Of a stretch of 64,000 bases of DNA, positions 1 to 10,978 are shown piece by piece. Every line of letters begins with the position of its first letter. Position 1 is the stretch's first letter. Where the stretch lies: contig NZ_JAHNZZ010000001.1 of assembly GCF_019039215.1 (NCBI RefSeq), forward strand, positions 1,843,543 through 1,907,542, written 5' to 3'. The notes beneath the pieces were generated by a model. That model was given only the letters and a program-made list of their open reading frames with translations. It did no database searches and was not told the DNA's origin. A program made the position numbers and the translations under genes. The stretch comes from Bacillus sp. FJAT-29790 (lineage in GTDB: Bacteria > Bacillota > Bacilli > Bacillales > Cytobacillaceae).

Positions 1-235
1 AGTTGATTTCCGCTCCAGGAGCTCGCTTTCCGCGGGGCGGGCGGTGAGCCTCCTCGGCGCTCAGCGCCTGTGGGGTCTCACCTGTCCCGCTACTCCCGCA
101 GGACATTGAATAAGCTTCCTTGAATTATCAACGCACGAAGGAAATGCGATAGCATTTTCGAGGATCTCGCACCTTCCGCTCCAAACAATTTTATCCAAAA
201 CCCATTTAAAAACAACAATCATTTAGAAAACAGCC
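1..235 (+). mobile_element. MITE-like repeat, copy A (left end outside window)
   Basis: GC-rich core (CCGCGGGG, GGGTCTCACC-type blocks) followed by an AT-rich right arm ending AAAACAGCC at 235. The same core and right arm recur at 21024, 36650 and 52172. The left terminal repeat lies before base 1. It abuts the 3' end of dinG. The core contains nested inverted repeats: GCGGG..GGTGAG pairs with CTCACC..CCCGC around an inner GGCGC/GCGCC. No ORF is supported. Confidence 0.8.
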
Positions 236-247
236 TCTATATAAAGT

Positions 248-3052
248 TTAAAGCCACTTATTTATTAGGTCGACCATTTCATCAATTTTGCTTTTTTCCA
301 CTGGGATTGATGGAATTGATTCTAAAAAGGCCTTCCCGTATTTTGTCGTCACCATCCTGCGATCAAAAACAAAAATAAAACCCCGGTCGTTTTTCGTTCT
401 GATTAATCTACCGAAGCCTTGTTTAAAACGAATGACCGCTTCAGGCAAGGAATAATCTGAGAATGGATTTCCCCCATTCTCCTTTATTTGGCTGCATTTC
501 GCCTCTGTCAAAGGTTCATCTGGGGGTGAAAACGGCAATCTGACAATAATTAAGCATGTCAAATCTTCTCCTGGAATATCTACACCTTCCCAAAAGCTGC
601 TTGTGCCAAGTAAAATCGCTTTTTCAAAACGCTGAAAATTCCTTGTTAATCTAGAACGGCTTCCGCTCGATATCCCTTGGGCGATGATGGCGAAATCGTG
701 AAGAAATCCGGACTCTTTAATGAGATCATACGTTTTTCGGAGCATTTCATGGGAGGTAAATAAAATCAGCATCCTCCCTTTTGTTGCTTCCGCGATTGTG
801 ATGATATGTTCGCTGATCGAAGCGACGTATTCTTCCAATGGAACGGCGTTTACTTCTGGCAAATCTTCCGGAATAATCAACTTTACTTGTTCCTTGTAAT
901 TAAAAGGAGATTGGATTTTCTGGGTCGAACATTCTGACGTTTGCAGTCCAAGCTCATTGAGCATATAGCTGAACGAATTTTTTACGGATAAGGTAGCAGA
1001 TGTAATGATCGCACTTTCCTTTTTCTTGAAAAAATGCTCCTTTAAATAATCTGCAACTGCAACCGGCTGTGCATAAACAGTCGTCGCATTTTGCATCGAT
1101 CTTACATCCATTTCAATCCACGAGACAAACCCATCTTCAGGTCGCAAAAATATATTTCTAATAATGACAATGATGTCTTTTAAATCCTCAAGCAATGAAA
1201 AGAGTTCTTCCATAAAAGATTTTTCACGGGCTGTTAATGATTCCTGAACCTTCCCAATCAAATCTAACCTTTTACTTATTGCTTGAATGAAATCTTTCAA
1301 AAGGAACATAAACCGTTCCGCACCTGTTTCAACCGCTCGCCATTCGGCGCTTGATTCCGCTGCTGTGAAACGGCAGCTTACACGGTTAAATCCCTTTTTC
1401 GATTTCGATTTCTTTTTGGCATACATCCCGATAACTTTGAACAGTTCGTCCATTTCGTATAAAAGCTCTGTCATCATTTGATTGACTTCAAATGAATGAA
1501 GCAAGTCATTTCCGTCGAGCCCGTCTTTTTCTAATATATGCTCCAGTTTGTAAAGCAATTGTTTTTGCTCGATCAGTCCAATTTGGCCAAGAATGAAACG
1601 AATCGTTACATAATCAAAAGTATAGCCAAAATGTTTGCCTGACACTTTCACGAAATGATGGCCTTCATCGATCACAACATGGCTATAGTCTGGCAATATT
1701 TTATTTTCGGCAACGAGATCGGTTAATAAAAAAGAATGGTTGGTGATAATGATGTCAGCCTTTGAAGCTTCTTTTCTCGTTCGCAAATAAAAATCTCTTG
1801 AAAGCCATGCTTTATTTTGCCGAAAGGCCGTCTCATCATTTTTAACTTTATTCCAATAAATCATGCCACCGCTCGACAAATTTAACTCGTCAATGTCTCC
1901 TGTACTCGTTTCTGTAAGCCAAACAAGGATTTGCATTTTCGACAAAATGGTATCGTAATTATCATCTTGATCTTTTAATGTCTGCTCAAACTTAGCCAGG
2001 CTTAAATAATGACTTCTACCCTTCAGCAATACAGCTTTCACCGGAAAGGGAAGCATTTTTTGCAGTTTTGGCATATCATTGGATAGCAATTGTTCCTGCA
2101 GCTGTGTCGTATAAGTACTAATCACCACTGTTTGCCCATTTTCTTTACTGAATAATGCGGCCGGAATTAAATAAGCTAACGATTTGCCGACACCCGTGCC
2201 AGCTTCAATCATCGCATGCCTCTTTTCGTTGAAAGCATGATAAACAGAGTCCATCATCATAAATTGACCTGATCTGATTTCAAAGGAGGTAAAGGACTTT
2301 TTAAAAAGAGCAGTTTTTTCGGATTCGTCAATCGGATAATCCATTTTTTCTTTATTGGAAATTAATTCGTCTTGAATAAGTGCTTTTTTCAATGTAATGC
2401 CACGATGAATTTCGAGAAAATCAGGAATCGTTTCAATTGTCGCTTCTTTTTTTAAAATAATATTGTCGATGAGTTGTGCTAAATCACTTTTCAAGCCGCC
2501 TGAAAGCTTCTGAAGCTGTTGAACTGTATTCAGAGGCAATCGTTCAAGACGCGCCAAAAGAAGCAATAACAGCTCTGCAGTCACATATGCATCACTATCT
2601 GCCTGATGCGGGCGTTCATGGTTTAGCCCTTCCCTTAAAGCCAATTCCGATAATTGAAAGCTGTCTGCTGTTGGCATCAGTGCTCTCGACATTTCAACTG
2701 TATCTAAAATTGGGCCGTAAAAGCCGTTATATCCTGCCTCAATTAATTCTTCCTGTAAAAATAAAAGATCAAAAAGGACGTTATGTGCGACAAAATAACC
2801 GCCATCTAATAAGGTTAAAACTTTCGGCGCTATTTCAGAAAATATTGGCGCATCCTTTACCATATCATCATTTAAACCCGTTAATTCCTCAATAAAAGGT
2901 GGAATAGGCTGACCAGGATTGACAAAAGAAGAATATTCTTCAACTATTTTTCCATTTTCAATCACTGCAGCAGCAAACTGTATTATTTTATCACCCTTTT
3001 TCGGGGCGTTTCCAGTTGTTTCTAAATCGATCACAACATATTTATTACTCAT
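248..3052 (-). CDS. dinG: DinG-family 3'-5' exonuclease/helicase-like protein
   Basis: 934 aa, close to the usual length of Bacillus DinG. Residues 1-170 are a DEDD exonuclease domain (VIDLETTG, acidic residues D9 and E11). A superfamily 2 ATPase follows, with Walker A at about 284-291 (AGTGVGK) and a DEGH box (VIDEGHHF). It probably acts in DNA repair or replication-fork processing; family members in Firmicutes act mainly as exonucleases (family knowledge). The ATG at 3052 is chosen because AGAGGTG lies 6 nt upstream; an in-frame ATG at 3070 has no ribosome site. It lies downstream of panD, as in B. subtilis, but a terminator separates them. Confidence 0.93.
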   Translation of the reverse strand: MSNKYVVIDLETTGNAPKKGDKIIQFAAAVIENGKIVEEYSSFVNPGQPIPPFIEELTGLNDDMVKDAPIFSEIAPKVLTLLDGGYFVAHNVLFDLLFLQEELIEAGYNGFYGPILDTVEMSRALMPTADSFQLSELALREGLNHERPHQADSDAYVTAELLLLLLARLERLPLNTVQQLQKLSGGLKSDLAQLIDNIILKKEATIETIPDFLEIHRGITLKKALIQDELISNKEKMDYPIDESEKTALFKKSFTSFEIRSGQFMMMDSVYHAFNEKRHAMIEAGTGVGKSLAYLIPAALFSKENGQTVVISTYTTQLQEQLLSNDMPKLQKMLPFPVKAVLLKGRSHYLSLAKFEQTLKDQDDNYDTILSKMQILVWLTETSTGDIDELNLSSGGMIYWNKVKNDETAFRQNKAWLSRDFYLRTRKEASKADIIITNHSFLLTDLVAENKILPDYSHVVIDEGHHFVKVSGKHFGYTFDYVTIRFILGQIGLIEQKQLLYKLEHILEKDGLDGNDLLHSFEVNQMMTELLYEMDELFKVIGMYAKKKSKSKKGFNRVSCRFTAAESSAEWRAVETGAERFMFLLKDFIQAISKRLDLIGKVQESLTAREKSFMEELFSLLEDLKDIIVIIRNIFLRPEDGFVSWIEMDVRSMQNATTVYAQPVAVADYLKEHFFKKKESAIITSATLSVKNSFSYMLNELGLQTSECSTQKIQSPFNYKEQVKLIIPEDLPEVNAVPLEEYVASISEHIITIAEATKGRMLILFTSHEMLRKTYDLIKESGFLHDFAIIAQGISSGSRSRLTRNFQRFEKAILLGTSSFWEGVDIPGEDLTCLIIVRLPFSPPDEPLTEAKCSQIKENGGNPFSDYSLPEAVIRFKQGFGRLIRTKNDRGFIFVFDRRMVTTKYGKAFLESIPSIPVEKSKIDEMVDLINKWL

Positions 3053-3124
3053 GCTACACACCTCTAACATTCAGTCAATCAAACGGTATCATAAAAACGG
3101 AAAAAGAAAAAGGCATACAGCTTC

Positions 3125-3245
3125 CTAATCATTAATTTTCTTCGACTTACGGGCACTTTCCCGATTCTATCGAGCACTTTATGAGCGGTCCTTGCTCATG
3201 CGAGGCGGTTGATCACCTCACAATTAAGCTTACCTGAACAATTCC
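3125..3245. other. unassigned intergenic block
   Basis: Between the dinG start and the panD terminator there is about 120 bp with small inverted repeats (GAGC/GCTC and GAGG/CCTC) and no supportable ORF. Its composition resembles the other dispersed spacer repeats here, but I found no second copy in the window. The dinG promoter should lie here; I could not point to one convincingly. Confidence 0.3.
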
Positions 3246-3250
3246 TTACA

Positions 3251-3290
3251 CATAATAAAAGGCCTGACCGGTTCTATATCCGGTCGGCCT
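3251..3290 (-). terminator. intrinsic terminator of panBCD
   Basis: Hairpin with arms AGGCC-GACCGG and CCGGTC-GGCCT (3260-3290), followed on the minus strand by CCTTTTATT. It lies 26 nt past the panD stop. Confidence 0.85.
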
Positions 3291-3316
3291 AAAGATCTTG
3301 GTTCAATCATATTCGC

Positions 3317-3700
3317 TTAAAAGATTGTTCTTTCCGGCTCTTTATCAACCATTTCTTTAATTTTATTGTTTTCATCCATAATGGCCACCCTCGGTTGATG
3401 GTTCACTACGTTTTCCTCTGGAATCATCGCATACGAAATGATAATGACAATATCCCCTTCTTGCACAAGTCGAGCAGCTGCACCGTTCACACAGATAACG
3501 CCACTTCCTCGTTCCCCTGAGATGATATACGTTTCAAATCTTGCTCCGTTGTTGTTGTTGACAATTTGGACCTTTTCATTTGGAACCATCCCAACAGCAT
3601 CAAGGATATTCGCATCAATTGTAATGCTTCCTACATAATTTAAATTAGCTTCAGTTATGACAGCACGGTGAATTTTGCCGTTCATCATGGTGCGAAACAT
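3317..3700 (-). CDS. panD: aspartate 1-decarboxylase (pyruvoyl enzyme)
   Basis: 127 aa. Converts L-aspartate to beta-alanine for pantothenate. The Gly24-Ser25 self-cleavage site that yields the pyruvoyl cofactor is visible (NYVGS), as is Lys9 of the active site (NGKIHRA). The MFRTMMNGK start fits the family numbering and has GAGGGGG upstream; an upstream in-frame TTG would add five residues. It is the last gene of panB-panC-panD, about 15 nt after panC. PanD is made as an inactive proenzyme. Confidence 0.95.
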   Translation of the reverse strand: MFRTMMNGKIHRAVITEANLNYVGSITIDANILDAVGMVPNEKVQIVNNNNGARFETYIISGERGSGVICVNGAAARLVQEGDIVIIISYAMIPEENVVNHQPRVAIMDENNKIKEMVDKEPERTIF

Positions 3701-3715
3701 GATAGTCCCCCTCAA

Positions 3716-4567
3716 TCAATTATCAATAGTGATGATCAAATTATCAATTAGCCTTGCCTTTGAAAATTTCACCGCTAAGGCAACAATAATCGTTCCCTCT
3801 AATCTAGCTATTTCTTTTAAGCTTGGATAGGAATAGATTTCAACGTAATCAATGATCCCATCGGTCTTTTCTTCGATAAGCGTTTTGATAAAAGCGATGA
3901 TTGTTTTCGGATTTTTTTCCCCTTCTTCGATCATTGCCTTTGCTTCATTCAGGCTTTGATATAGGACAGGCGCCTGTTCTCGTTCTTTCTTGTTCAAGTT
4001 TACATTTCTTGAGCTTTTCGCAAGGCCATCATGTTCTCGAACCGTTTCAACCGGAACGATTTCTAAAGGGAAGTTAAGATCCTTTACAAGGCCGTCGATG
4101 ACAGCGATTTGCTGTGCATCTTTCATCCCAAAATATGCTTTCGTAGGCTGAACAATATTAAAAAGTTTTGTCACTACTGTTGCAACGCCATCAAAATGCC
4201 CTGGGCGAGATTTTCCGCATAATACTTCCGTTCTATCTTCAACTTTAATAATGACTGAAGAAGGCCCTTGATACATTTCCTCTACTGTTGGAAAAAATAC
4301 CATGTCAACATTTTGCTGTTCTGCAAGCTTCTGATCACGTTCGAAGTCACGCGGATACGAACTAAGGTCTTCTTTCGGGCCAAATTGAAGAGGATTGACG
4401 AATATGCTTACGACAACAAGATCGTTTTCTTCTCTTGCTTTTTTCATCAGTGTCAAATGACCTTCATGCAAAAAGCCCATTGTCGGAACAAAACCGATTG
4501 ATTTTCCTGCTTTTTTTTCCTGCTGGATCGTTGTTTGCATTTCATTAATCGTGGTAATAATTTTCAT
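3716..4567 (-). CDS. panC: pantothenate synthetase
   Basis: 283 aa, normal length. Joins pantoate and beta-alanine using ATP. The nucleotidyltransferase signature [10 protein letters not shown] is at 28-37, and [10 protein letters not shown] and KSSRN are also present. The start ATG overlaps the panB stop as ATGA, indicating translational coupling, and GGAGG lies upstream. Confidence 0.96.
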   Translation of the reverse strand: MKIITTINEMQTTIQQEKKAGKSIGFVPTMGFLHEGHLTLMKKAREENDLVVVSIFVNPLQFGPKEDLSSYPRDFERDQKLAEQQNVDMVFFPTVEEMYQGPSSVIIKVEDRTEVLCGKSRPGHFDGVATVVTKLFNIVQPTKAYFGMKDAQQIAVIDGLVKDLNFPLEIVPVETVREHDGLAKSSRNVNLNKKEREQAPVLYQSLNEAKAMIEEGEKNPKTIIAFIKTLIEEKTDGIIDYVEIYSYPSLKEIARLEGTIIVALAVKFSKARLIDNLIITIDN

Positions 4568-5400
4568 GCTTTTCCTCCATATAAACTAAGAAGTTCTTCT
4601 TCTTTCATTGAAAAGCTATGCTGGTCTTCTGGAAAATTCCCTTTTTTCACTTCTGAAATATAATTGTTTATTCCTTGTTCAATGATGTCATCCACGTTAG
4701 CAAATGATTTGACAAACTTTGGTACCCGATCAACCCCATAAGTAAGGATATCATGATAGACAAGTACTTGTCCGTCTGTATTTGCTCCGGCACCGATACC
4801 GATCGTTGGGATCGTTAATGAGGATGAAAGTTCCTTGGCTAGTTGCTTTGGTACGCATTCGAGCACAATTGCACAAGCCCCTGCTTGTTCACATTTTTTC
4901 GCATCCGCCAATAACTTCCCAGCCGCCGCGGCATTTTTCCCTTGGACTTTATACCCTCCTAATACACCAACTGATTGCGGTGTAAGACCAAGATGAGCTA
5001 CGACCGGGATTCCTGCTTTCGTTAAAGCTTCGATGTGATAAATCACTTCATCTGCGCCTTCAACTTTAACAGCATGTGCACCTGTTTCCTGAATGAGCTT
5101 CGCACCATTTATAAGCGTATCCCGGACAGATAAATGATAGCTCATAAATGGCATGTCGATGACAATAAATGTCTCTTTTGCTCCCCTTCTAACTGCCTTC
5201 CCATGGTGAATCATGTCATCCATCGTTACTGGAATGGTGGAATCATAGCCTAAAACGACCATTCCGAGAGAATCACCGACCAAAATCATGTCTACCTCTG
5301 ATTTTTCAGCCTGTTTTGCACTAGGATAATCATAGGCCGTTAACATTACAATTTTCTCACCATTTTGTTTCATTCTCAAAAAATCCGTCGTTTGCTTCAT
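4564..5400 (-). CDS. panB: 3-methyl-2-oxobutanoate hydroxymethyltransferase
   Basis: 278 aa. First committed step of pantothenate synthesis: transfers a hydroxymethyl group from methylene-tetrahydrofolate to ketoisovalerate. Recognisable motifs are [10 protein letters not shown] near the N terminus, [11 protein letters not shown], and [14 protein letters not shown] near residue 200. GGGAGGA lies 7 nt before the ATG. It is the first gene of panBCD and has its own promoter and a leader with a terminator hairpin upstream. Confidence 0.96.
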   Translation of the reverse strand: MKQTTDFLRMKQNGEKIVMLTAYDYPSAKQAEKSEVDMILVGDSLGMVVLGYDSTIPVTMDDMIHHGKAVRRGAKETFIVIDMPFMSYHLSVRDTLINGAKLIQETGAHAVKVEGADEVIYHIEALTKAGIPVVAHLGLTPQSVGVLGGYKVQGKNAAAAGKLLADAKKCEQAGACAIVLECVPKQLAKELSSSLTIPTIGIGAGANTDGQVLVYHDILTYGVDRVPKFVKSFANVDDIIEQGINNYISEVKKGNFPEDQHSFSMKEEELLSLYGGKA

Positions 5401-5611
5401 CTTAAGTCCTCCCTTTTTTAAACGAAATAACTGAACACACCGGTTTTCTTCATCTTGTGTAGGTTATGCCGTCTACGTTCTTTTTAGGAAGAGGAGATAA
5501 AACATTCACAAATAAATAAAAAATCCTTCTGAAGGCAGAAGGATTCTGAATTTTAGCTCATTGTTGTGTCTCATCCCTCTGTCCCGGTCCAAAAATGGAT
5601 CTAGGCAGATT
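5401..5611 (-). promoter_or_regulatory. panB leader region (possible attenuator or pan-motif RNA)
   Basis: About 210 nt between the proposed transcription start near 5612 and panB. It holds an intrinsic terminator-like hairpin (5512-5545) and then about 110 nt with two small stems (GTAG/CTAC around an ACGGCATAA loop, and CAC/GTG). A structured RNA called the pan motif is known upstream of panB in Bacillus and relatives. I could not confirm its consensus by eye, so regulation by it is inference. Confidence 0.35.
5512..5545 (-). terminator. terminator hairpin upstream of panB
   Basis: AATCCTTCTG / CAGAAGGATT hairpin followed on the minus strand by TTTTTTATTTATT. It could end the birA operon or act as an attenuator in the panB leader, because a promoter lies between it and birA. 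Confidence 0.85.
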
Positions 5612-5619
5612 ATCATAAA

Positions 5620-5648
5620 TTTATAAAATTCATAAAGGTGCAGTTCAA
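5620..5648 (-). promoter_or_regulatory. candidate sigma-A promoter of panBCD
   Basis: Minus strand -35 TTGAAC (5648-5643), 17 bp spacer, -10 TATAAA (5625-5620). It lies just after birA and before the leader hairpin. Confidence 0.55.
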
Positions 5649-5715
5649 CAAGAGGATACTGCCCAACAAAAGTATAACAAATATTTAATCCGATTGACTA
5701 CATAAACTTTTTTAC

Positions 5716-6699
5716 TTATGATTCAAGCTCTATATCAGCTGAATAGACATGGTGGATCTTACCCGATGGGTCCTCAATCATCAGAACCCCGTCTTCTGTT
5801 ATTCCCAATGCTTTTCCGTAAATGCTACCTGTTAAAGTTCTTGCCGTAATATTTTTTCCGATGCTGACCGCATAACTTTCCCATAGAAGCTTGATTGGAT
5901 AAAATCCTTTTTCTAGATAAAGCAGATACAACTGCTCTAATTTATGAAGAAGCATCTTAATCACTTCGGCCCGCTGAAGCTTTTCCCCTATTTCAATCGA
6001 TAGTGAAGTTGCAATCGCTTTTAGTTCTTCCGGAAAGTCATCCTGCTGCTGATTCACATTCATGCCTAACCCAATAATGATGGATATGATCCGATCGGCA
6101 TCAGCCTGAAGCTCCGTTAAGATGCCGGTTACCTTTTTCCCGTTTAACAAAATATCATTTGGCCATTTAATTTGCGGTGAAAGGGCAGTTAATTCTTCAA
6201 TTGCTTGAACAACCGCGACTGCAGCGATAAGAGTAAGCTGGGGGGCTTTTGGAGGCGGAATATTTGGCCGTAGAATCACACTCATCCATATACCCGTAAA
6301 TTTAGGCGAATGCCATGGACGATCCATTCTACCCCTGCCTGATAGTTGCTCTTCCGCAATAACGATCGTACCTTCCGGTGAATCTTCATTTACGAGGTGA
6401 TGAGCAATTTTTTGCGTCGAATCCACACTTTCCTCGTAATGAATATGTCTGCCCAAAAACGCAGTCTTCAATCCGAGCCTAATTTCGTCTGCAGTCACTC
6501 GTTCAGGAGTACTGATAATCCGATACCCTTTTCTCCTTACAGCTTCAAGCTCAAAACCATCCTTCCGCAATTCTTCGATATGCTTCCAGACAGCTGTCCT
6601 TGAACAGCCGATGACATCAGCTAAATGCTGTCCGGATAGATAATCATCGGTATGGTTTGTAAAAGCATCAAGCAATTTCTTTCTCAGCTCTGATTGCAC
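5716..6699 (-). CDS. birA: biotin-protein ligase / biotin operon repressor
   Basis: 327 aa. The N-terminal winged helix-turn-helix (GCSRTAVWKHIEELRKDG, about 26-43) marks a bifunctional BirA that ligates biotin to carboxylases and represses biotin genes. The catalytic domain has the biotinyl-AMP loop GRGRMDRPWHS and KWPNDILLNGKK. Start: a GTG at 6699 matches the B. subtilis N terminus; an in-frame GTG at 6711 has a Shine-Dalgarno too close to use. The start lies inside the 3' end of cca, so the two are coupled. Confidence 0.93.
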   Translation of the reverse strand: MQSELRKKLLDAFTNHTDDYLSGQHLADVIGCSRTAVWKHIEELRKDGFELEAVRRKGYRIISTPERVTADEIRLGLKTAFLGRHIHYEESVDSTQKIAHHLVNEDSPEGTIVIAEEQLSGRGRMDRPWHSPKFTGIWMSVILRPNIPPPKAPQLTLIAAVAVVQAIEELTALSPQIKWPNDILLNGKKVTGILTELQADADRIISIIIGLGMNVNQQQDDFPEELKAIATSLSIEIGEKLQRAEVIKMLLHKLEQLYLLYLEKGFYPIKLLWESYAVSIGKNITARTLTGSIYGKALGITEDGVLMIEDPSGKIHHVYSADIELES

Positions 6700-7883
6700 C
6701 TTATCAGCCACTCCCTTATCGATTCTTTACGATTGCTAATTTCTCTAGTAATAACTGCGTTTTCGGCCATTTCCAGTTTCTCTCTTATCCATGGACCAGG
6801 TTTCATTTGAAACCACTCCTGCAAATCAGTTCCTGTTACCTGCAGCTCACTACGCTGTTTAATGGGCAGGAATTCAAACATGGCTGATACATGATTTAAT
6901 TCGTGATTAGCATTTTGGTTTTGCAAGACATTATAGAGTCTTTCCGTGCCTTTCGCTGTTTCGATACCTGCCTGAAATAGGGCACTGGCAGTCCAATCAG
7001 CTTTCAGCCTAAAGTCTAGCCCGATTAATATGGAAATAATCTTCTTTATTTTTTTTATAGGAAGTTTCCATTCTTTTAAAAATGGCTCTACTTCGCTTCG
7101 TTCCAATCCAAACACATGAATAAGAAATACCCACATTTCTACAACCGTCAGCTGGCAGCAGTTAAACTGAACAGAGCGATGTAAACCGTCTAAATAAGGA
7201 GCCATACCTGGCAAAAATTTATACAGCCCTGTGTCAGCAAGTGATTGAAGCGCGTTGATCCGATTTTTCCCCATTAATAACTTTTCAAATTCGATCAGCT
7301 TTCTTTCCACTGCAATTTTTTCAAGTAAATACCCTGAGGAAACTAAAGCATCCCAAGTTTGGGTTTCAATTTCAAAACCCAGTTGGCTATAAAATCTTAC
7401 AGCCCGCATCATTCTTAAAGCATCTTCATTAAAACGATCCTCCGGCTTACCGACTGTTTTAATTATTTTTTCCTTAATCGATTGCCTGCCATGAAACGGA
7501 TCTGTGAACCGCCCGGTTTTATCCATGGCAATCGCATTCATCGTAAAATCCCTTCGCTGCAAGTCTTCCCGTAAAGATCGAATAAACTGAACTTCTGACG
7601 GTCTTCTAAAGTCCATATATTCCGATTCCGTTCGAAAGGTTGTAACCTCGTATGGGGTTCCGTTGAAGAGAACGACAATCGTTCCATGTTCGATCCCGAC
7701 ATCGACCGTTTTTGGAAAGATCGCTTTTATTTCTTGAGGTGTAGCTGAAGTTGCAATATCAACATCAGCTATTTCCTCACCAAGTAGACAATCCCTGACA
7801 GAGCCGCCGACAAAATAAGCCTCATAGCCCGCATCCTCAATTTTTGTTAACAGAGGGATGGCTTTCAGAAATGGCTCTTTCAT
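6684..7883 (-). CDS. cca: CCA tRNA nucleotidyltransferase
   Basis: 399 aa. Adds or repairs the 3' CCA of tRNAs. The nucleotidyltransferase head has [10 protein letters not shown] and the metal-binding [10 protein letters not shown] (DxD), followed by RRDFTMNA and an [15 protein letters not shown] segment typical of class II enzymes. GGGGAGG lies upstream. The start overlaps the bshA stop as ATGA. It sits within the ypjD-to-birA operon in the B. subtilis order. Confidence 0.95.
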   Translation of the reverse strand: MKEPFLKAIPLLTKIEDAGYEAYFVGGSVRDCLLGEEIADVDIATSATPQEIKAIFPKTVDVGIEHGTIVVLFNGTPYEVTTFRTESEYMDFRRPSEVQFIRSLREDLQRRDFTMNAIAMDKTGRFTDPFHGRQSIKEKIIKTVGKPEDRFNEDALRMMRAVRFYSQLGFEIETQTWDALVSSGYLLEKIAVERKLIEFEKLLMGKNRINALQSLADTGLYKFLPGMAPYLDGLHRSVQFNCCQLTVVEMWVFLIHVFGLERSEVEPFLKEWKLPIKKIKKIISILIGLDFRLKADWTASALFQAGIETAKGTERLYNVLQNQNANHELNHVSAMFEFLPIKQRSELQVTGTDLQEWFQMKPGPWIREKLEMAENAVITREISNRKESIREWLIRCNQS

Positions 7884-9025
7884 ATTACCTCCCCATTCTT
7901 TAGGAGACCGTAGTAAATATCTTCATATTGTTCAACGATGATTTCCGCTCGAAACTTATTATAGGCTGTCGAAATTGCCTCCTTTGAAAACCTTTTGTGC
8001 AGAGTTACATCGGTCAGCAAAGAAATCCCTTTCTCCGCAATCGCTGGAATGTCACCTAGCTCACATAAAAATCCGTTTATTCCATTTGTGATTACCTCTG
8101 GAATCCCGCCGACATTTGTCCCAATGCAAGGGACGCCGCAGGCCATCGCTTCGAGTGCCACGAGACCAAAGCTTTCTTTTTCCGAAAGCAACAGCATGAG
8201 ATCGCTAATGGAGTAGAGTTCTTCAAGATTATCCTGTTTACCAAGAAATCTCACCTTATCACTAATCCCTAAATGACTAACTAGACTACAAATAACAGTC
8301 ATTTCAGGGCCGTCACCGACTAAAAGAAGCTTTGCTGGAACCTGTTCAGCAATTCGCACAAAGGCTTTGACAACATCCTTCACCCTTTTAACCCCACGGA
8401 AATTAGAAACATGGATGACAACCTTTTCCCCTTCGTTAATTCCGAGTTCTTTTCGCAGGTAGGAAGAGTTGGTTAATCGATATACCCGTTCGTCAATGAA
8501 ATTATAAACGACCTCTATCTGTTTTTCTGGTTTTATCAATTCATATGTTTCCTCAATTAATGATTTTGAAACAGCCGTCACAGCATCTGATTTTTCGATG
8601 CCGAACCGGATAGCACCCGAAAGAGAGGGATCATGGCCAAGAATCGTAATATCTGTCCCATGGAGGGTTGTAACGATTTTGAAATCTTTTCCGCTCATTT
8701 GTTTAGCTAAAATGGCACAAACCGCATGCGGAATGGCGTAATGAACATGAAGGATGTCAAGATTTTCACGGTTGATCACCTCAGCCATCTTACTTGCAAG
8801 CGCAATATCATAAGGCGAATATTGAAAAACCGAATATTGATTTACCTCGACTTGATGGTAAAAAATATTAGTGTACATTTTATTCAATCGAAAAGGAAGG
8901 CTTGAGGAAATAAAATGAATTTCATGACCCTTCTCTGCGAGCATTTTACCTAATTCAGTTGCAATTGCTCCCGATCCCCCGATGGTCGGGTAACATGTAA
9001 TACCAATTTTTAATTTTGCATTCAT
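7880..9025 (-). CDS. bshA: bacillithiol biosynthesis glycosyltransferase BshA
   Basis: 381 aa GT4-type glycosyltransferase that makes GlcNAc-malate, the first intermediate of bacillithiol, from UDP-GlcNAc and malate. Seen: [12 protein letters not shown] near the N terminus, HVHYAIPHA, and the nucleotide-sugar motif [18 protein letters not shown] near residue 285. It overlaps bshB1 by 4 nt (ATGA). Its pairing with bshB1 and with ypdA elsewhere in the window indicates a working bacillithiol system. Confidence 0.95.
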   Translation of the reverse strand: MNAKLKIGITCYPTIGGSGAIATELGKMLAEKGHEIHFISSSLPFRLNKMYTNIFYHQVEVNQYSVFQYSPYDIALASKMAEVINRENLDILHVHYAIPHAVCAILAKQMSGKDFKIVTTLHGTDITILGHDPSLSGAIRFGIEKSDAVTAVSKSLIEETYELIKPEKQIEVVYNFIDERVYRLTNSSYLRKELGINEGEKVVIHVSNFRGVKRVKDVVKAFVRIAEQVPAKLLLVGDGPEMTVICSLVSHLGISDKVRFLGKQDNLEELYSISDLMLLLSEKESFGLVALEAMACGVPCIGTNVGGIPEVITNGINGFLCELGDIPAIAEKGISLLTDVTLHKRFSKEAISTAYNKFRAEIIVEQYEDIYYGLLKNGEVI

Positions 9026-9744
9026 ATTTCTTCTCCAAATAAATCAAGATTCATAATGAGGGGGTTCTTCGCTTTAAAACCTTCCGCATATGTAACACCT
9101 GCTTGTTTGCCGAATAAACTTTCCCGTGCCTGAATCGTTTCAATATAGCCGTTGACTAATGGCGTATCGAAGCTTTCGGCACTTTTTGTAAACTGGCTTT
9201 TATAAGCCTGCAAACTAGCTATTTTTTTATCCATGGTTGCTGAGACATCAATGACGAAATCAGGCTCATGAAACCCATTAATCATATAAAAATAGATATT
9301 TTTAACCCGGTGAGGAAGCAGATTATCCTCAGTTTGGTAGTTTTTAATGCCTGCCGAAAAAACAGCTTCCTCAACGAGGCGTGCACACCCGCCATGATCT
9401 GGATGGCGATCCTTAAAATAAGGGGCAAAAATAAGACTTGGCCGGTATTTTCGAATGATTGATACGATTTCTTTTATGTATTCCTGATTGATAAAAAGTC
9501 CTCGATCAGGCAAATTAAGCGTTTCTCTCATTTCTACGCCTAATATTTCAGCAGCATCCATTGCTTCTTTTTTCCGCATTTCAACGGTTCCATTTGAGGA
9601 TAATTCAGCTTTAGTTAAATCACAAATGCCAATTTTCTTACCGAAGGCTGCATATTTTGCAATGGTCGCACCCATCCCAATTTCTACGTCATCTGCATGG
9701 GCACCGAATGCAAGGATATCAAGATTATTTTTGGCCATCCTCAT
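9022..9744 (-). CDS. bshB1: bacillithiol biosynthesis deacetylase BshB1
   Basis: 240 aa LmbE/PIG-L-like zinc deacetylase acting on GlcNAc-malate, the second step of bacillithiol synthesis. The zinc motif AHADDVEIG is near the N terminus, with RHPDHGG further on. Start: of three close ATGs, the one at 9744 has GGGAG at 8 nt; those at 9738 and 9759 are poorly spaced. The 5' end overlaps mgsA by about 20 nt. Confidence 0.94.
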   Translation of the reverse strand: MRMAKNNLDILAFGAHADDVEIGMGATIAKYAAFGKKIGICDLTKAELSSNGTVEMRKKEAMDAAEILGVEMRETLNLPDRGLFINQEYIKEIVSIIRKYRPSLIFAPYFKDRHPDHGGCARLVEEAVFSAGIKNYQTEDNLLPHRVKNIYFYMINGFHEPDFVIDVSATMDKKIASLQAYKSQFTKSAESFDTPLVNGYIETIQARESLFGKQAGVTYAEGFKAKNPLIMNLDLFGEEI

Positions 9745-10150
9745 CACCGCTTCTCCCATTCACAATTGTTCTCCATGATAAATCTCCACGTTCCAGCCCT
9801 TTGATGAGAATTTCTGCTGTACCCATATTCGTAGCTAATGGAACGGAATAAACATCACATAGACGTATTAACGCAGAAATATCAGGCTCATGTGGCTGAG
9901 CAGTCAATGGATCCCTGAAAAAAATAACGATATCCATTTTATTATTCGCAACTAATGCACCAATTTCTTGATCCCCTCCAAATGGACCGGATTGAAATCG
10001 GTGAACATTTAAGCCTGTTTCTTGCATGATTCGTGAGCCGGTTGTTCCGGTAGCAAAAAGACGATGTTCGGCTAACACCCCTTTATAGGCAGTTGCAAAG
10101 CCAACAATATCATCCTTTTTCTGATCGTGAGCAATCAATGCGATGTTCAT
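9725..10150 (-). CDS. mgsA: methylglyoxal synthase
   Basis: 141 aa. Converts dihydroxyacetone phosphate to methylglyoxal, a glycolytic overflow valve. The conserved [10 protein letters not shown] (catalytic Asp) and [14 protein letters not shown] are present. AAGGTG precedes the ATG. Its place beside bacillithiol genes makes sense because bacillithiol helps detoxify methylglyoxal in Bacillus (family knowledge). Confidence 0.95.
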   Translation of the reverse strand: MNIALIAHDQKKDDIVGFATAYKGVLAEHRLFATGTTGSRIMQETGLNVHRFQSGPFGGDQEIGALVANNKMDIVIFFRDPLTAQPHEPDISALIRLCDVYSVPLATNMGTAEILIKGLERGDLSWRTIVNGRSGDEDGQK

Positions 10151-10164
10151 TATATCATCACCTT

Positions 10165-10965
10165 CTATTCGATTATTTTTTCAAGCCCATACACTAATGA
10201 ATCAATCTTCATTACTGTATCGACCGCAAGTTTGACTCCCGACATAAATGATGCACGGTTATACGAGTCATGGCGAATGGTCAATGTTTGTCCTTCAGAG
10301 CCAAACATCACCTGCTGATGGGCGATCAAACCGGGCAATCTTACGGAATGGATATGCATGCCATCATAGTTTGCCCCTCTAGCACCTGCGATTGTTTCCT
10401 TTTCGTCTGGATGACCTTGCGCTTTCTCATGTCTTACTTCTGCGATCATCTCTGCTGTTTTCACAGCTGTTCCAGACGGCGCATCTAGCTTTTGATCATG
10501 ATGCAATTCAATAATTTCCACATCATGGAAATACTTACCTGTTAATTGAGCAAATTTCATCATTAAGACTGCACCTAGCGCAAAGTTTGGTGCAATAATA
10601 CAACCAAGTCTCTTTTCTTCACATAATAATTCAAGTTCCTTTAAATCTTCTTTAGAAAATCCAGTCGTTCCGACAACGGGTCTGACGCCATATTCCAAGG
10701 CAGTTTTCGTATGTAACATCCCAAATTCTGGGGTCGTCAAGTCTATTAATACGTCGGTCTTCGTTTTCTGAAAACATTCTGACATATCTGTGAAAACAGG
10801 GATATCTAATCCGTGAAAGCCTTCTGAATCACTGAGAAGCCCACCTCCATTTTTATGGTCGACAACAGCAATTAAATGATAATTTTCTAAACTATGTACT
10901 AGCTGAACCGCTTCTCTGCCCATACGTCCGCGTGGGCCGGCTATAACAATATTTACTTTTTCCAT
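10165..10965 (-). CDS. dapB: 4-hydroxy-tetrahydrodipicolinate reductase
   Basis: 266 aa. NAD(P)H-dependent step toward meso-diaminopimelate, lysine and, in sporulating cells, dipicolinate. The N-terminal nucleotide fold has [12 protein letters not shown]. The catalytic segment [15 protein letters not shown] is near residue 155, with the C-terminal substrate domain following. It ends 14 nt before mgsA. Confidence 0.96.
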   Translation of the reverse strand: MEKVNIVIAGPRGRMGREAVQLVHSLENYHLIAVVDHKNGGGLLSDSEGFHGLDIPVFTDMSECFQKTKTDVLIDLTTPEFGMLHTKTALEYGVRPVVGTTGFSKEDLKELELLCEEKRLGCIIAPNFALGAVLMMKFAQLTGKYFHDVEIIELHHDQKLDAPSGTAVKTAEMIAEVRHEKAQGHPDEKETIAGARGANYDGMHIHSVRLPGLIAHQQVMFGSEGQTLTIRHDSYNRASFMSGVKLAVDTVMKIDSLVYGLEKIIE

Positions 10966-10978
10966 CTGATTTTCTCCT

